Shown: positions 16,408 to 26,273 of the stretch, one piece after another
Position numbering within the stretch: position 1 is the first letter of the stretch
How the letters are laid out: the number at the start of each line of letters is the position of its first letter
NCBI RefSeq assembly: GCF_014218725.1
Contig: NZ_JABBJE010000002.1
Span: 1-64,000 of the forward strand
Direction: 5' to 3'
Origin: Brevundimonas huaxiensis
GTDB taxonomy: Bacteria > Pseudomonadota > Alphaproteobacteria > Caulobacterales > Caulobacteraceae
DNA: 64,000 nucleotides
Notes under the pieces: model-generated
Seen by the model: the letters and a program-made list of their open reading frames with translations, nothing else
What the model was told of the DNA's origin: nothing
The model's database searches: none
Position numbers and translations under genes: made by a program

Positions 16408-17934
16408 ATGACGACGGAGACGCTGACGGTCCAGGAGGCGCGGCCCGAGCGGCCTGAGCGGCCCGGCTATCGCTACTATGTGCTGGCGGTGCTGATCCTG
16501 ATCTACATGCTGAACTTCCTGGATCGCCAGATCATCGGCATACTGGCCGCGCCGTTGAAGGAAGAGTTCGGCATGTCCGACAGCCAGTTCGGCCTGTTGG
16601 GCGGCATCGCCTTCGCCTCGGTCTATTCGACATTGGCCATTCCCCTGGCCTGGCTGGCGGATCGGTTCAGCCGGGTCTGGATCATGACCGGCGCCCTGGC
16701 CGTCTGGTCGGGCTTTACCGCCCTGTGCGGCATGGCCGGCTCGTTCGGCCAACTGTTCCTGTGCCGGATGGGCGTGGGCATCGGCGAGGCGGGCGGCGTG
16801 GCTCCGGCCTATTCGCTGATCGCCGACTACTTCCCGCCCCATCAGCGCGCGCGCGCCATGGCGGCCTTCGCCTTCGGCATTCCGCTGGGCATGGCGGCGG
16901 GAACCCTGGTCGGCGGCCTGCTGGCGGCGACCTACGGCTGGCGCACCGCCTTCATCGTCGTCGGCCTGCTGGGCGTGCTGGTCGCGCCCCTGCTGCGTCT
17001 GACGGTGCGTGATCCCAGGCGGGGCGGCGCAGACGCCATCAAGACCGAGGCTCAGGTCGCGGCCCTGACAGCCGCGCCGGTCGGCACGGACCGGGCCGGC
17101 AAGATCGCCGCCCAAATCATGCTGGGCCTCGGCGCCGGTCTGCTGATCCTCGGCGCCTTGAGCTGGCTGATGGGCATGTCGCTCGGCAATCCGCTGGTGC
17201 TGGCGTTCGGCGGCCTGCTGGCGGTGGTGATCGGCGTTTCTCTGATGATCGCGCGTCGCACCGCTTCGGTGGTGATCAGGAAGCCCAGTTTCTGGCTCCT
17301 GGGCCTGGGCGCGGCCTCATCGTCGGTCTGCGGCTATGGCGTCGCCGGCTGGCTGCCGCTGTTCTTCATGCGCAGCTTCGACCTGACCCTGAAACAGACC
17401 AGCATTTATTATTCCGGCATCGCCCTGATCGGCGGCATCCTGGGCATCTGGCTGGGCGGCATGATCGCCGACAAGCTGTCCAAGAAGGGCAAGGGCGCCT
17501 ATCCGCTGACGCCCGCCGTCGCCTTCCTGATCTCGGCGCCGTGCTTCATCCTGGCGATGAACTCGCCCTGGCTGATCGGCCTGGTTCTGCCCGGCGGCGG
17601 CAGCCACGTTCAGCAGCTGACCCTGGCCTTCCTGATCTTCCTGTTGCCGACCGGATTGAACCTAGCCTGGCTGGGCCCGATCACGGCGGCGGTCCAGCAT
17701 CTGGTGCCGGCGGCCATGCGCTCGACGGCCTCGGCCCTGTTCCTGCTGCTGAACAATCTGCTCGGGATCGCGGTCGGCTTCTACTATTTCGGCTGGATGA
17801 GCGACCTGCTGGCGCCGCGCTTCGGCGAGGAGAGCCTGCGCTGGGCCATCTATACCGGCATGGGGTTCTATGTGCTGGCCGCGATCCTGCTGATCGGGGC
17901 GTCGCGCACCCTCAAGAAGGACTGGGTCGACTAA
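16408..17934 (+). CDS. MFS transporter, spinster-like
   Basis: The 508-residue major facilitator has 12 predicted membrane helices. The loop 2-3 signature is recognisable in LAWLADRFSRVW (a relaxed form of G-x-x-x-D-R-x-G-R-R). Helix 1 contains LNFLDRQIIGILAAPLKEEF, the Y/F-x-D-R motif of spinster-type transporters found widely in Caulobacterales. A long central loop (about 205-245) splits the two halves, which is usual. Start ATG 16408 is chosen because GAGGGGA stands 8 bases ahead; the frame runs 22 codons further upstream without a ribosome site. Position behind a TonB receptor suggests inner-membrane transport of the same compound. Confidence 0.8.
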   Translation: MTTETLTVQEARPERPERPGYRYYVLAVLILIYMLNFLDRQIIGILAAPLKEEFGMSDSQFGLLGGIAFASVYSTLAIPLAWLADRFSRVWIMTGALAVWSGFTALCGMAGSFGQLFLCRMGVGIGEAGGVAPAYSLIADYFPPHQRARAMAAFAFGIPLGMAAGTLVGGLLAATYGWRTAFIVVGLLGVLVAPLLRLTVRDPRRGGADAIKTEAQVAALTAAPVGTDRAGKIAAQIMLGLGAGLLILGALSWLMGMSLGNPLVLAFGGLLAVVIGVSLMIARRTASVVIRKPSFWLLGLGAASSSVCGYGVAGWLPLFFMRSFDLTLKQTSIYYSGIALIGGILGIWLGGMIADKLSKKGKGAYPLTPAVAFLISAPCFILAMNSPWLIGLVLPGGGSHVQQLTLAFLIFLLPTGLNLAWLGPITAAVQHLVPAAMRSTASALFLLLNNLLGIAVGFYYFGWMSDLLAPRFGEESLRWAIYTGMGFYVLAAILLIGASRTLKKDWVD

Positions 17935-18061
17935 AGGGGGGCTGTGGACGCTTGCACCTGCGAAGGCGAAGCGCTCAAGCAGGCCGAAGGCCGGTAGCGC
18001 AATGCAAAAGAGCGGCCTATAAGCCCCGCAACTCTCCCAGCAGCGGTTGCGACGGTCCCCC

Positions 18062-19252
18062 ATGAACATTCACGAATATCAGGCCAAGCAGGTCCTCAAA
18101 GGCTTCGGTGCCCCGGTCGCCGAAGGCGTCGCGGTGACGTCGGTCGATCAGGTCGAGGCGGCCGCCAAGTCGCTGCCCGGCCCGCTCTATGTCGTGAAGT
18201 CGCAAATCCACGCCGGCGGCCGCGGCAAGGGCAAGTTCAAGGAACTGCCGGCCGACGCCAAGGGCGGCGTTCGCCTGGCCTTCTCGGTCGAGGAAGCCGT
18301 CGCCCACGCCAAGGAAATGCTGGGCAACACCCTGGTCACCGCCCAGACGGGCGACGCTGGCAAGCAGGTCAACCGCCTCTACATCGAGGACGGCGCCGAC
18401 ATCGAGCGTGAATTGTACTGCTCGCTGCTGGTCGACCGCGCCTATGGCCGCATCGCCTTCGTCGTCTCGACCGAAGGCGGCATGGACATCGAAACCGTCG
18501 CCCACGACACGCCCGAGAAGATCCAGAACATCGTCATCGACCCGAGCGCGGGCGTAACCGACGCCGACGTCGCCGCCATCGTCGCCGCCTACGGCCTGAC
18601 CGGCGCCGCGGCCGAAGACGCCAAGTCGCTGTTCCCCGCCCTGTACAAGGCCTTCGTCGAGAAGGACATGGACATGCTGGAGGTGAACCCCCTGATCGTG
18701 ATGAAGGACGGCCACCTGCGCGTTCTGGACGCCAAGGTCAGCTTCGACGGCAACGCCCTGTTCCGCCACGATGACATCAAGGAACTGCGCGACGAAACCG
18801 AAGAAGACGCCAAGGAAATCGAAGCGTCCAAGTGGGACCTCGCCTACGTCTCGCTGGACGGCAACATCGGCTGCATGGTCAATGGCGCCGGGCTCGCCAT
18901 GGCGACGATGGACATCATCAAGCTGTACGGCAAGGAGCCGGCCAACTTTTGCGACGTCGGCGGCGGCGCCGGCAAGGAGAAGGTCGCGGCGGCTTTCAAG
19001 ATCATCACCGCCGACCCGAACGTCCAGGGCATCCTGGTCAACATCTTCGGTGGCATCATGAAGTGCGACGTCATCGCCGAGGGTGTGGTCGCGGCCGTGA
19101 AGGAAGTGGGCCTGAAGGTGCCGCTGGTGGTGCGTCTGGAAGGCACCAACGCCGAACTGGGCAAGAAAATCCTGAACGAGTCGGGCTTGACCATCCAGGC
19201 CGCCGACGACCTCGACGACGCCGCCCAGAAGATCGTCGCGGCGGTCGGCTAA
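18062..19252 (+). CDS. sucC: Succinyl-CoA synthetase (ADP-forming) beta subunit
   Basis: This is the 396-residue ATP-grasp subunit of succinate-CoA ligase, which converts succinyl-CoA, ADP and Pi to succinate, CoA and ATP in the TCA cycle. It starts [16 protein letters not shown], the invariant SucC N-terminus. The ATP-grasp segments [15 protein letters not shown] and LEVNPL, and the C-terminal ligase domain ([39 protein letters not shown]), are all present. Start ATG 18062 is set by this conserved N-terminus, five codons inside the longest frame. It heads the run sucC-sucD-sucA-sucB. Confidence 0.97.
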   Translation: MNIHEYQAKQVLKGFGAPVAEGVAVTSVDQVEAAAKSLPGPLYVVKSQIHAGGRGKGKFKELPADAKGGVRLAFSVEEAVAHAKEMLGNTLVTAQTGDAGKQVNRLYIEDGADIERELYCSLLVDRAYGRIAFVVSTEGGMDIETVAHDTPEKIQNIVIDPSAGVTDADVAAIVAAYGLTGAAAEDAKSLFPALYKAFVEKDMDMLEVNPLIVMKDGHLRVLDAKVSFDGNALFRHDDIKELRDETEEDAKEIEASKWDLAYVSLDGNIGCMVNGAGLAMATMDIIKLYGKEPANFCDVGGGAGKEKVAAAFKIITADPNVQGILVNIFGGIMKCDVIAEGVVAAVKEVGLKVPLVVRLEGTNAELGKKILNESGLTIQAADDLDDAAQKIVAAVG

Positions 19253-19309
19253 GGCTTCGGCCTTACTCGCCACCGCCCCGCTGACACATCGAATTCAGAG
19301 CACAGACCC

Positions 19310-20212
19310 ATGTCCATTCTCGTCGACAAGAACACCAAGATCATCGTCCAGGGCCTGACCGGCAAGACCGGCGGCTTCCACACCGAACAGGCGCTGGCCT
19401 ATCACGGCACCCAGATGGTCGCCGGCGTGCACCCCTCCAAGGGCGGCACGAACTGGACCGGATCGCACGGTGAGAGCCTGCCGATCTACGCCTCGGTCGC
19501 CGAAGCCAAGGACGCCACGGGCGCCGACGCCTCGGTGATCTACGTCCCGCCGTCGGGCGCGGCCGCCGCGATCATCGAAGCCATCGACGCCGAAATCCCC
19601 TTCATCACCTGCATCACCGAGGGCATCCCGGTGATGGACATGGTCAAGGTCAAGCGTCGCCTGGAAGGCTCCAAGTCGCGCCTGCTGGGCCCGAACTGCC
19701 CCGGCATCCTGACGCCGGACGAGTGCAAGATCGGCATCATGCCGGGCAACATCTTCAAGAAGGGCTCGGTCGGCATCGTGTCGCGTTCGGGCACCCTGAC
19801 CTATGAAGCCGTGTTCCAGACCACCAACGAAGGCCTGGGCCAGACTACGGCTGTCGGCATCGGCGGCGACCCGGTCAAGGGCACCGAATTCATCGACGTG
19901 CTTGAGCTGTTCCTGGCCGACGAGGAAACCACCTCGATCATCATGATCGGCGAAATCGGCGGCGGCGCGGAAGAAGACGCCGCCCAGTTCCTGATCGACG
20001 AGGCCAAGAAGGGCCGCAAGAAGCCGATGGCCGGCTTCATCGCGGGCCGCACGGCGCCCAAGGGTCGCACCATGGGCCACGCCGGCGCCGTCGTCTCGGG
20101 CGGCAAGGGCGATGCGGAATCCAAGATCGCGGCGATGGAAGCCGCCGGCATCCGCATGTCGGAATCGCCCGCGCGCCTCGGCAAGACCTTGGTCGAAGTC
20201 CTGAAGGGTTAA
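19310..20212 (+). CDS. sucD: Succinyl-CoA synthetase (ADP-forming) alpha subunit
   Basis: The 300-residue catalytic partner of SucC binds CoA and carries the phosphohistidine. It has the CoA-binding Rossmann domain ([26 protein letters not shown]), the linker [19 protein letters not shown], the glutamates of [14 protein letters not shown], and the active-site His257 in TMGHAGAVV. Length is typical (E. coli 289). It follows sucC by 57 bp and ends before a strong terminator, so sucCD can be transcribed separately from sucAB. Confidence 0.97.
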   Translation: MSILVDKNTKIIVQGLTGKTGGFHTEQALAYHGTQMVAGVHPSKGGTNWTGSHGESLPIYASVAEAKDATGADASVIYVPPSGAAAAIIEAIDAEIPFITCITEGIPVMDMVKVKRRLEGSKSRLLGPNCPGILTPDECKIGIMPGNIFKKGSVGIVSRSGTLTYEAVFQTTNEGLGQTTAVGIGGDPVKGTEFIDVLELFLADEETTSIIMIGEIGGGAEEDAAQFLIDEAKKGRKKPMAGFIAGRTAPKGRTMGHAGAVVSGGKGDAESKIAAMEAAGIRMSESPARLGKTLVEVLKG

Positions 20213-20317
20213 GCCTTTCCAAGTGCGCGCTGCGCGCGGGCGCTATCGCTTGCCGCGCGGCGGCTCGCTGCTTGAGCGCCTTTTCGGCATCAAAAATGCC
20301 GTGTGACGCATCGATGG

Positions 20318-20348
20318 ACGCCCTCGGCTCAGGCCGGGGGCGTTTTTT
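20318..20348 (+). terminator. Rho-independent terminator after sucD
   Basis: An 11-bp stem, ACGCCCTCGGC (20318-20328) with GCCGGGGGCGT (20333-20343, one G-T pair), has a TCAG loop and is followed by six T. It separates sucCD from sucAB. Confidence 0.88.
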
Positions 20349-20476
20349 CTTGGGCCTGCGACCAATTTCCTACCAAATTGCCCCGTTTCGGTCATGACCC
20401 GTCAGGAAACGACGCCTATATGACAGGCGCGCCCCTCACGGAGATGTGTCCGTCGGGGCCCAGGGATTGCGAAACG

Positions 20477-23400
20477 ATGGCGGACGATGCCGGTCGGCTG
20501 AACCAGGTCTTTGCCGAGACCTCATTCCTTTACGGGTCCAATGCGGCCTACGTCGAGGAGCTTCAGGAGAAGTGGGCGAAAGACCCCGGCTCCGTCTCCG
20601 CCGAATGGAAAGCCTTCTTCGACCAGCTGCGCGACAACGCCGCCGTGGTGACCGCCTCGGCCGGCGCCGGCAGCTGGGGTCGCGGCACAGCGACCGAACC
20701 CACGGAGGAGACCGGCGTCTTCGACGGTCGCTGGCCGGCGCCGAAGCCCGATCCCAAAAAGCCCGGCGCTGCGCCGGCTGCTGCGCCCAAGGCCGCGCCC
20801 GCCGACGTCTCGGCCGATGCGATCCGCGCCGCCGCCCACGATTCCATCCGCGCCCTGATGCTGATCCGCAGCTATCGCGTGCGCGGGCACCTGCAGGCCA
20901 AGCTGGACCCGCTGGGTATCGAACAGCCGGTCGAGAACCCCGAGCTGACGCCCGAGTTCTATGGCTTCACCGGCGCCGATCTGGACCGCCCGATCTTCCT
21001 GGACGGCGTGCTTGGTCTTCAGACCGGCACGATCCGCGAAGTGCTGGAGATTCTGAAGCGCACCTACTGCGGCAACATCGGCATTCAGTTCATGCACATC
21101 GCTGAGCCCGAGGAGAAATCCTGGCTGCAGCAGCGGTTCGAAGGCGCCGACAAGTTCGAGCAGAACGCCTTCTCCAAGGAAGGCAAGCTGGCCATCCTGT
21201 CCAAGCTGATCGAGGCCGAAGGTTTCGAACGCTTCCTGCACAAGCGCTTCCCCGGCACCAAGCGGTTCGGCCTGGACGGCGGCGAGGCCATGGTCCCCGC
21301 GCTGGAGCAGGTCATCAAGCGCGGCGGTTCGCTGGGAGTCGATGAAGTCGTGCTGGGCATGGCCCACCGCGGCCGCCTGAACGTGCTCGCCGCCGTGATG
21401 GGCAAGCCCTACAAGGTCATCTTCCACGAGTTCCAGGGCGGCTCGGCCGTGCCGAGCGACATCGAGGGTTCGGGCGACGTCAAATATCACATGGGCGCCT
21501 CGTCGAACCGCGAGTTCGACGGCAACCACGTCCACCTGTCGCTGACCGCCAACCCGTCCCACCTCGAGATCGTCAACCCGGTCGTGCTGGGCAAGGCGCG
21601 CGCCAAACAGGCGTTCGACATTCGCGAGGCCAACGAGGGCGTGCCCGAGGGGCAGTGGGCGCTGGACCGTTCCAAGGTCGTGCCGCTGCTGATCCACGGC
21701 GACGCCGCCTTCGCCGGCCAGGGCGTGGTCGCGGAGTGCTTCGCCCTGATGGGGCTGAAGGGCTACCGCACCGGCGGCACGCTGCACTTCGTCATCAACA
21801 ACCAGATCGGCTTCACCACCAGCCCGCGCAACTCGCGCTCGTCGCCCTATCCGTCGGATGTGGCCCTGATGGTCCAGGCGCCGATCTTCCACGTCAACGG
21901 CGACGATCCCGAGGCGGTCGTCTTCGCCGCCAAGGTGGCCACCGAATACCGCCAAAAGTTCCACAAGGACGTGGTGGTGGACATGTTCTGCTACCGCCGC
22001 TTCGGCCACAACGAAGGGGACGACCCCACCTTCACCCAGCCGCTGATGTATTCGAAGATCCGCGCCCAGCCCTCGACGCGCGAACTGTATTCGCAGCGTC
22101 TGGTCGCCGAAGGCGTGATCAGCCAGGCCGAGGTGGACGCCGAGGTCGAGCGGTTCGAGAAATTCCTCGACGAGCAGTTCGAGGCCGGCAAGACCTGGTC
22201 CGCCGAAAAGGCCGACTGGCTGGACGGCCAATGGCAGGGCTTCCAGTCGCCCAAGGACGAGCTGCGCGGCGACACCGCCGTGCCGCTGGCCAAGCTGACC
22301 GACCTGGGCCATCGCCTGACCACGATCCCCAACAGCGTCGACATGCACAAGACGCTGAAGCGCGTCATCGACGGTCGCCGCGAAGCCGTCACCTCGGGCC
22401 AGGGCCTGGACTGGGCCACGGCCGAGAGCCTGGCCTTCGCCTCGCTGGTCGATGAAGGTTTCCCGATCCGTCTGTCGGGTCAGGATTCGGTGCGCGGCAC
22501 CTTCTCGCAGCGTCACTCGGGCATCATCGATCAGACGACCGAAGAGCGCTACATCCCGCTGAACAACCTGCGCGAAGGCCAGGCCAATTTCGAGGTCATC
22601 GACTCGGCCCTGTCCGAAGAGGCGGTGCTGGGCTTCGAGTACGGCTATTCGCTGGCCGACCCCAATACGCTGGTCATGTGGGAAGCCCAGTTCGGCGACT
22701 TCGTGAACGGCGCCCAGGTGGTGATCGACCAGTTCATCAGCTCTGGCGAACGCAAGTGGCTGCGCATGAGCGGCCTGACCATGCTGCTGCCGCACGGCTA
22801 TGAAGGCCAGGGACCCGAACACTCCTCGGCCCGTCTGGAGCGCTTCCTGCAGGCCTGCGCCGAAGACAATATGCAGGTCGCCAACTGCACCACTCCGGCC
22901 AACTATTTCCACATCCTGCGTCGCCAGATGCACCGGCCGTTCCGCAAGCCGCTGATCCTGATGACGCCCAAGTCGCTGCTGCGCCACAAGAAGGCGGTAT
23001 CCAGCCTGGCCGATCTGGCCGAAGGCTCGTCCTTCCACCGCGTCCTGCACGACGACGCCCAGACGCGGCCCGAGATCGCCGGCATCACGATCAAGGCGGA
23101 CAAGGACATCCGCCGCGTCATCCTGTGCTCGGGCAAGGTCTATTACGACCTGCTGGACGCGCGCGAGAAGAAGGCCAAGGACGGCCAAGCGGTGGACGAC
23201 GTCTACATCCTGCGTCTGGAACAGTTCTATCCGTGGCCGATCCAGTCGCTGCGCAAGGAACTGGCCCGCTTCCCCAACGCCGAACTGGTCTGGTGCCAGG
23301 AAGAGCCGAAGAACATGGGCGGCTGGACCTTCGTGGATCCGTGGCTGGAGCTGACGCTGGACAAGCTGGACGTGAAGACCAAGCGCGCCCGCTACGTCGG

Positions 23401-23488
23401 CCGTCCCGGCTCGGCCTCGACCGCCGCCGGTCTGATGAGCCGGCATCTGAAGGAACTCGAAGCCTTCACGACCGAAGCCTTCGCCTGA
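20477..23488 (+). CDS. sucA: 2-oxoglutarate dehydrogenase E1 component
   Basis: The 1003-residue thiamine-diphosphate enzyme decarboxylates 2-oxoglutarate and succinylates the lipoyl group of SucB. The N-terminal E2-binding helix (FAETSFLYGSNAAYVEELQEKW) is followed by an Ala/Pro linker. The ThDP core contains MAHRGRLNVLAAVMGKPY, the HLSLTANPSHLEIVNPVVLGK substrate loop and GDAAFAGQG with the metal-binding NNQIGFTT. The C-terminal pyrimidine and transketolase domains contain GQDSVRGTFSQRH, LPHGYEGQGPEHSSARLERFL and GRPGSASTAAG. I place the start at ATG 20477 (MADDAGRLNQ). In-frame ATGs at 20420 and 20444 would add residues that do not resemble the family. sucB follows 41 bp after. Confidence 0.96.
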   Translation: MADDAGRLNQVFAETSFLYGSNAAYVEELQEKWAKDPGSVSAEWKAFFDQLRDNAAVVTASAGAGSWGRGTATEPTEETGVFDGRWPAPKPDPKKPGAAPAAAPKAAPADVSADAIRAAAHDSIRALMLIRSYRVRGHLQAKLDPLGIEQPVENPELTPEFYGFTGADLDRPIFLDGVLGLQTGTIREVLEILKRTYCGNIGIQFMHIAEPEEKSWLQQRFEGADKFEQNAFSKEGKLAILSKLIEAEGFERFLHKRFPGTKRFGLDGGEAMVPALEQVIKRGGSLGVDEVVLGMAHRGRLNVLAAVMGKPYKVIFHEFQGGSAVPSDIEGSGDVKYHMGASSNREFDGNHVHLSLTANPSHLEIVNPVVLGKARAKQAFDIREANEGVPEGQWALDRSKVVPLLIHGDAAFAGQGVVAECFALMGLKGYRTGGTLHFVINNQIGFTTSPRNSRSSPYPSDVALMVQAPIFHVNGDDPEAVVFAAKVATEYRQKFHKDVVVDMFCYRRFGHNEGDDPTFTQPLMYSKIRAQPSTRELYSQRLVAEGVISQAEVDAEVERFEKFLDEQFEAGKTWSAEKADWLDGQWQGFQSPKDELRGDTAVPLAKLTDLGHRLTTIPNSVDMHKTLKRVIDGRREAVTSGQGLDWATAESLAFASLVDEGFPIRLSGQDSVRGTFSQRHSGIIDQTTEERYIPLNNLREGQANFEVIDSALSEEAVLGFEYGYSLADPNTLVMWEAQFGDFVNGAQVVIDQFISSGERKWLRMSGLTMLLPHGYEGQGPEHSSARLERFLQACAEDNMQVANCTTPANYFHILRRQMHRPFRKPLILMTPKSLLRHKKAVSSLADLAEGSSFHRVLHDDAQTRPEIAGITIKADKDIRRVILCSGKVYYDLLDAREKKAKDGQAVDDVYILRLEQFYPWPIQSLRKELARFPNAELVWCQEEPKNMGGWTFVDPWLELTLDKLDVKTKRARYVGRPGSASTAAGLMSRHLKELEAFTTEAFA

Positions 23489-23529
23489 TACACGTACAAA
23501 AGACCGACTAGAGACGAGCTGGACCTGAC

Positions 23530-25101
23530 ATGGCCGACATCCTGACCCCCGCCCTCGGTGAATCCGTCACCGAAGCCACCATCGCAAAGTGGACCAAGAA
23601 GGTCGGTGATCCGGTCAAGAAGGACGAACTGCTGGTCGAGCTGGAGACCGACAAGGTCTCGCTGGAGGTCGTCTCGCCCGCCGACGGCGTGCTGGGCGAC
23701 ATCAAGGCGGCCGAGGGCGACAATGTCGTTCCCGGCACGGTCCTGGGTTCGGTGACGGAAGGCGCGTCCGCCGGCGCCGCTCCGGCCGCTGCGCCGGCCC
23801 CCGCTCCTGCTAAGGCCGCCAAGCCTGACGCCAAGGCCGCGCCGGCCGCCGCTGCTCCGGCCGCCGCCGCCGCGATCGACATCACCGTGCCGGTCATGGG
23901 CGAGAGCGTCGCCGAGGGCTCGATGGGCAAGTGGGTCAAGAAGAACGGCGACACGGTCAAGAAGGACGAACTGCTGGTCGAGATCGAGACCGACAAGGTC
24001 GCGGTCGAAGTCTCCGCCCCGGCTGACGGCGTTCTGACCATCGCCGCCGACGAAGGCGCGACCGTCACGCCGGGCCAGAAGATCGGCTCAATCTCAGGAT
24101 CGGGCTCGGGTTCGGGTGCTGCGAGCGCGCCCGCCGCCGCCTCGGCTCCCGCCGCAGCCGCTCCGGCGCCCGCCGCCGCCCCGGCCAACACCGGCTCGGC
24201 CCAGGTCTCGACCGCCAGGAACGAAACCCTGTCGCCCGCCGTCCAGCGCGTGGTCGGCGAGAACAATCTGGATCCCAAGGCTATCAACGCCACGGGACCG
24301 AAGGGCAACATCACCAAGGCCGACGCCATCGCCGCCATCGGCCAAGCTTCGGCTCCGGCCCCTGCCGCCGCCGCTGCTCCGGCCGCCCCACGCGCCGACC
24401 AGCCGCGCGAAGAGCGGGTGAAGATGACGCGCCTGCGTCAGACCATCGCCCGTCGCTTGAAGGAATCGCAGAACACGGCCGCCCAGCTGACCACCTTCAA
24501 CGAGGTGGACATGACCAACGTCATGGCCCTGCGCGCCCAGTACAAGGACGTGTTCGAAAAGCGCCACGGCGTGAAGCTGGGCTTCATGTCCTTCTTCACC
24601 AAGGCCGTCGTCGCAGCCCTGCATGAGATCCCGGCCGTCAACGCCGAGATCGACGGCACCGACATCATCTACAAGAACCACTACGACATCGGCGTCGCCG
24701 TCGGCACCGACAAGGGTCTGGTGGTTCCGGTCCTGCGCGACGCCGACACCCTGTCGCTCGCCGGCATCGAAAAGGGCATCGGCGCCTTGGGCAAGGCCGC
24801 ACGTGACGGCTCGCTGACCATGGATCAGATGCAGGGCGGCACCTTCACCATCACCAACGGCGGCACCTATGGCTCGCTGATGTCTACGCCGATCCTGAAC
24901 GCGCCGCAGTCGGGCATCCTGGGCATGCACAACATCGTCCAGCGCCCGATGGCCATCAACGGCGAGGTCAAGATCCGCCCGATGATGTATCTGGCCCTCA
25001 GCTACGATCACCGCATCGTGGACGGCAAGGAAGCCGTGACCTTCCTGGTCCGGGTCAAGGAACTGCTGGAAGATCCGGCGCGGGCCCTGCTGGACCTCTG
25101 A
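23530..25101 (+). CDS. sucB: Dihydrolipoyl succinyltransferase (E2 of 2-oxoglutarate dehydrogenase) with two lipoyl domains
   Basis: The 523-residue E2 core enzyme transfers succinyl from lipoamide to CoA. Two tandem lipoyl domains are seen: residues 1-76 with [11 protein letters not shown] (Lys42) and 117-189 with [11 protein letters not shown] (Lys156). They are joined by Ala/Pro linkers to a peripheral-subunit-binding domain ([16 protein letters not shown], about 234-270) and the catalytic domain, with His494 and Asp498 in [13 protein letters not shown]. Most SucB proteins have one lipoyl domain and about 400 residues, so this one is longer by one domain. No lpd (E3) gene follows; a terminator and then a GST gene do. 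Confidence 0.95.
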   Translation: MADILTPALGESVTEATIAKWTKKVGDPVKKDELLVELETDKVSLEVVSPADGVLGDIKAAEGDNVVPGTVLGSVTEGASAGAAPAAAPAPAPAKAAKPDAKAAPAAAAPAAAAAIDITVPVMGESVAEGSMGKWVKKNGDTVKKDELLVEIETDKVAVEVSAPADGVLTIAADEGATVTPGQKIGSISGSGSGSGAASAPAAASAPAAAAPAPAAAPANTGSAQVSTARNETLSPAVQRVVGENNLDPKAINATGPKGNITKADAIAAIGQASAPAPAAAAAPAAPRADQPREERVKMTRLRQTIARRLKESQNTAAQLTTFNEVDMTNVMALRAQYKDVFEKRHGVKLGFMSFFTKAVVAALHEIPAVNAEIDGTDIIYKNHYDIGVAVGTDKGLVVPVLRDADTLSLAGIEKGIGALGKAARDGSLTMDQMQGGTFTITNGGTYGSLMSTPILNAPQSGILGMHNIVQRPMAINGEVKIRPMMYLALSYDHRIVDGKEAVTFLVRVKELLEDPARALLDL

Positions 25102-25109
25102 TTTCCTGA

Positions 25110-25138
25110 AAGGCGGCGATGATCTCGCCGCCTTTTTT
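25110..25138 (+). terminator. Rho-independent terminator after sucB
   Basis: A 10-bp stem, AAGGCGGCGA (25110-25119) with TCGCCGCCTT (25125-25134), has a 5-base loop and runs into TTTTTT. It closes the sucAB transcript and lies just ahead of the GST gene. Confidence 0.88.
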
Positions 25139-25157
25139 CTTGCTGCGAGGCGCGACC

Positions 25158-25769
25158 ATGCTGACCCTCTACGCCGCGACCGGATCCTGCAGCCGGGCCA
25201 GCCATATCGCGCTGGAAGAGTCGGGGCTGGCCTATGAGGTTCGTCTGGTCGATTTCGCCAGGGCCGAGCAGCGCGAGCCGGCCTATCTGGCGATCAATCC
25301 CAAGGGGCGCGTTCCTGCGCTCGCGACCGATCAGGGCGTCCTGACCGAAAGCCCGGCCATTTTGGCGCACATCGCCGCCCTGTCGCCGCCCGGCCTCTTG
25401 GCGGCGACCGATCCCTTTGCCTTTGCGCGGATGCAGTCGTTCAACCTCTATCTGGCCACCACCGTCCACGTCGCCCACGCCCACGGTCGCCGCGCCGCGC
25501 GCTGGAGCGACGATGCCGCCGCCCAAGCGTCGATGGCGGCCAAGGTCACGCAGAACATGCGCGACGGCTTCGCCCTGATCGAGGCGGATCTGACCGGCGA
25601 ATGGGCGATGGGCGACGCCTATACGGTCGCGGACCCCTATCTGTTCACCTTCGCCGGCTGGCTGGAAAGCGACGGCGTGGACATCGCCGCGTTCCCACGC
25701 GTCCAGGCGCATTTCGATCGCATGAAGGCGCGGCCGGCGGTCCGGCGCGCCCTGGCCGCCAAAGCTTAG
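25158..25769 (+). CDS. Glutathione S-transferase family protein
   Basis: The 203-residue protein has an N-terminal thioredoxin-like glutathione-binding domain (1-78). LYAATGSCSRASHIALEE carries the catalytic-type Ser/Cys region, NPKGRVPAL the cis-proline, and TESPAILAHI the gamma-glutamyl-binding Glu-Ser. An all-helical C-terminal domain follows, with the buried motif MGDAYTVADPYLFTF. It belongs to the bacterial beta/GstA-like group. Start ATG 25158 is preferred because the longer frame would begin inside the sucB terminator. The substrate is unknown; the gene stands alone. Confidence 0.88.
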   Translation: MLTLYAATGSCSRASHIALEESGLAYEVRLVDFARAEQREPAYLAINPKGRVPALATDQGVLTESPAILAHIAALSPPGLLAATDPFAFARMQSFNLYLATTVHVAHAHGRRAARWSDDAAAQASMAAKVTQNMRDGFALIEADLTGEWAMGDAYTVADPYLFTFAGWLESDGVDIAAFPRVQAHFDRMKARPAVRRALAAKA

Positions 25770-25883
25770 CGGGCGCGCTCGCAGACCAACGGTTGTGTCT
25801 AATTTGCGCCGGTCGTTAACGATCCGAATCGGCGTCGCATTTTCCCTGATTACAAGCGCCGAAAATGGCGCCTTATTTCGGAC

Positions 25884-26273
25884 ATGGAGTGGGCGGCGCG
25901 CGCAATAGGGATGTTCTACGTCTTGGGCGGACTGATGCTTTTGTATCAGGCCTGGCTCAACTGGCGTCTGCAACGGGCCTTGTCCGGCGTCATCGCCGTT
26001 CCGGCAGACGATCAGATCGCAGACGGCGTGATCGCCCTGGGCGGCGTGGTGGTGCTGATGTCCGGCGTCGCGCTGGCGGCGCTCAGCGCCTGGGCCGTGG
26101 TCGCCTTCCTCGCCGGTTGGGCGATCCAGGCCGCCTATCTACTGTGGGTCAACCGCGCCGATCTCGACAGCCCCCTGGCCAGCGGCCGGTTGAAGTCGGT
26201 GCATGCCTTCGCCGCCTACACCGCCGTCACCGGCGTGGTGCTGTGGCTGCCGCTGACTGGCGTCCTGGGCTGA
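25884..26273 (+). CDS. Small membrane protein of unknown function
   Basis: This 129-residue, very hydrophobic protein has four likely membrane helices (about 6-24, 43-65, 67-88, 105-127) and short loops. I do not recognise a family. The reading frame has the codon bias of its neighbours, begins with ATG after a short AT-rich stretch, and ends exactly against the prfA stop on the other strand, so it is likely real. No motif suggests transport chemistry. Confidence 0.6.
   Translation: MEWAARAIGMFYVLGGLMLLYQAWLNWRLQRALSGVIAVPADDQIADGVIALGGVVVLMSGVALAALSAWAVVAFLAGWAIQAAYLLWVNRADLDSPLASGRLKSVHAFAAYTAVTGVVLWLPLTGVLG

Noticed and set aside
20522..23446. 974-codon open frame antisense to sucA
   Set aside because: It is the codon-position shadow of a highly biased GC-rich gene. 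Its Arg/Gln/Val/Leu-rich translation matches no family and sucA is certain.
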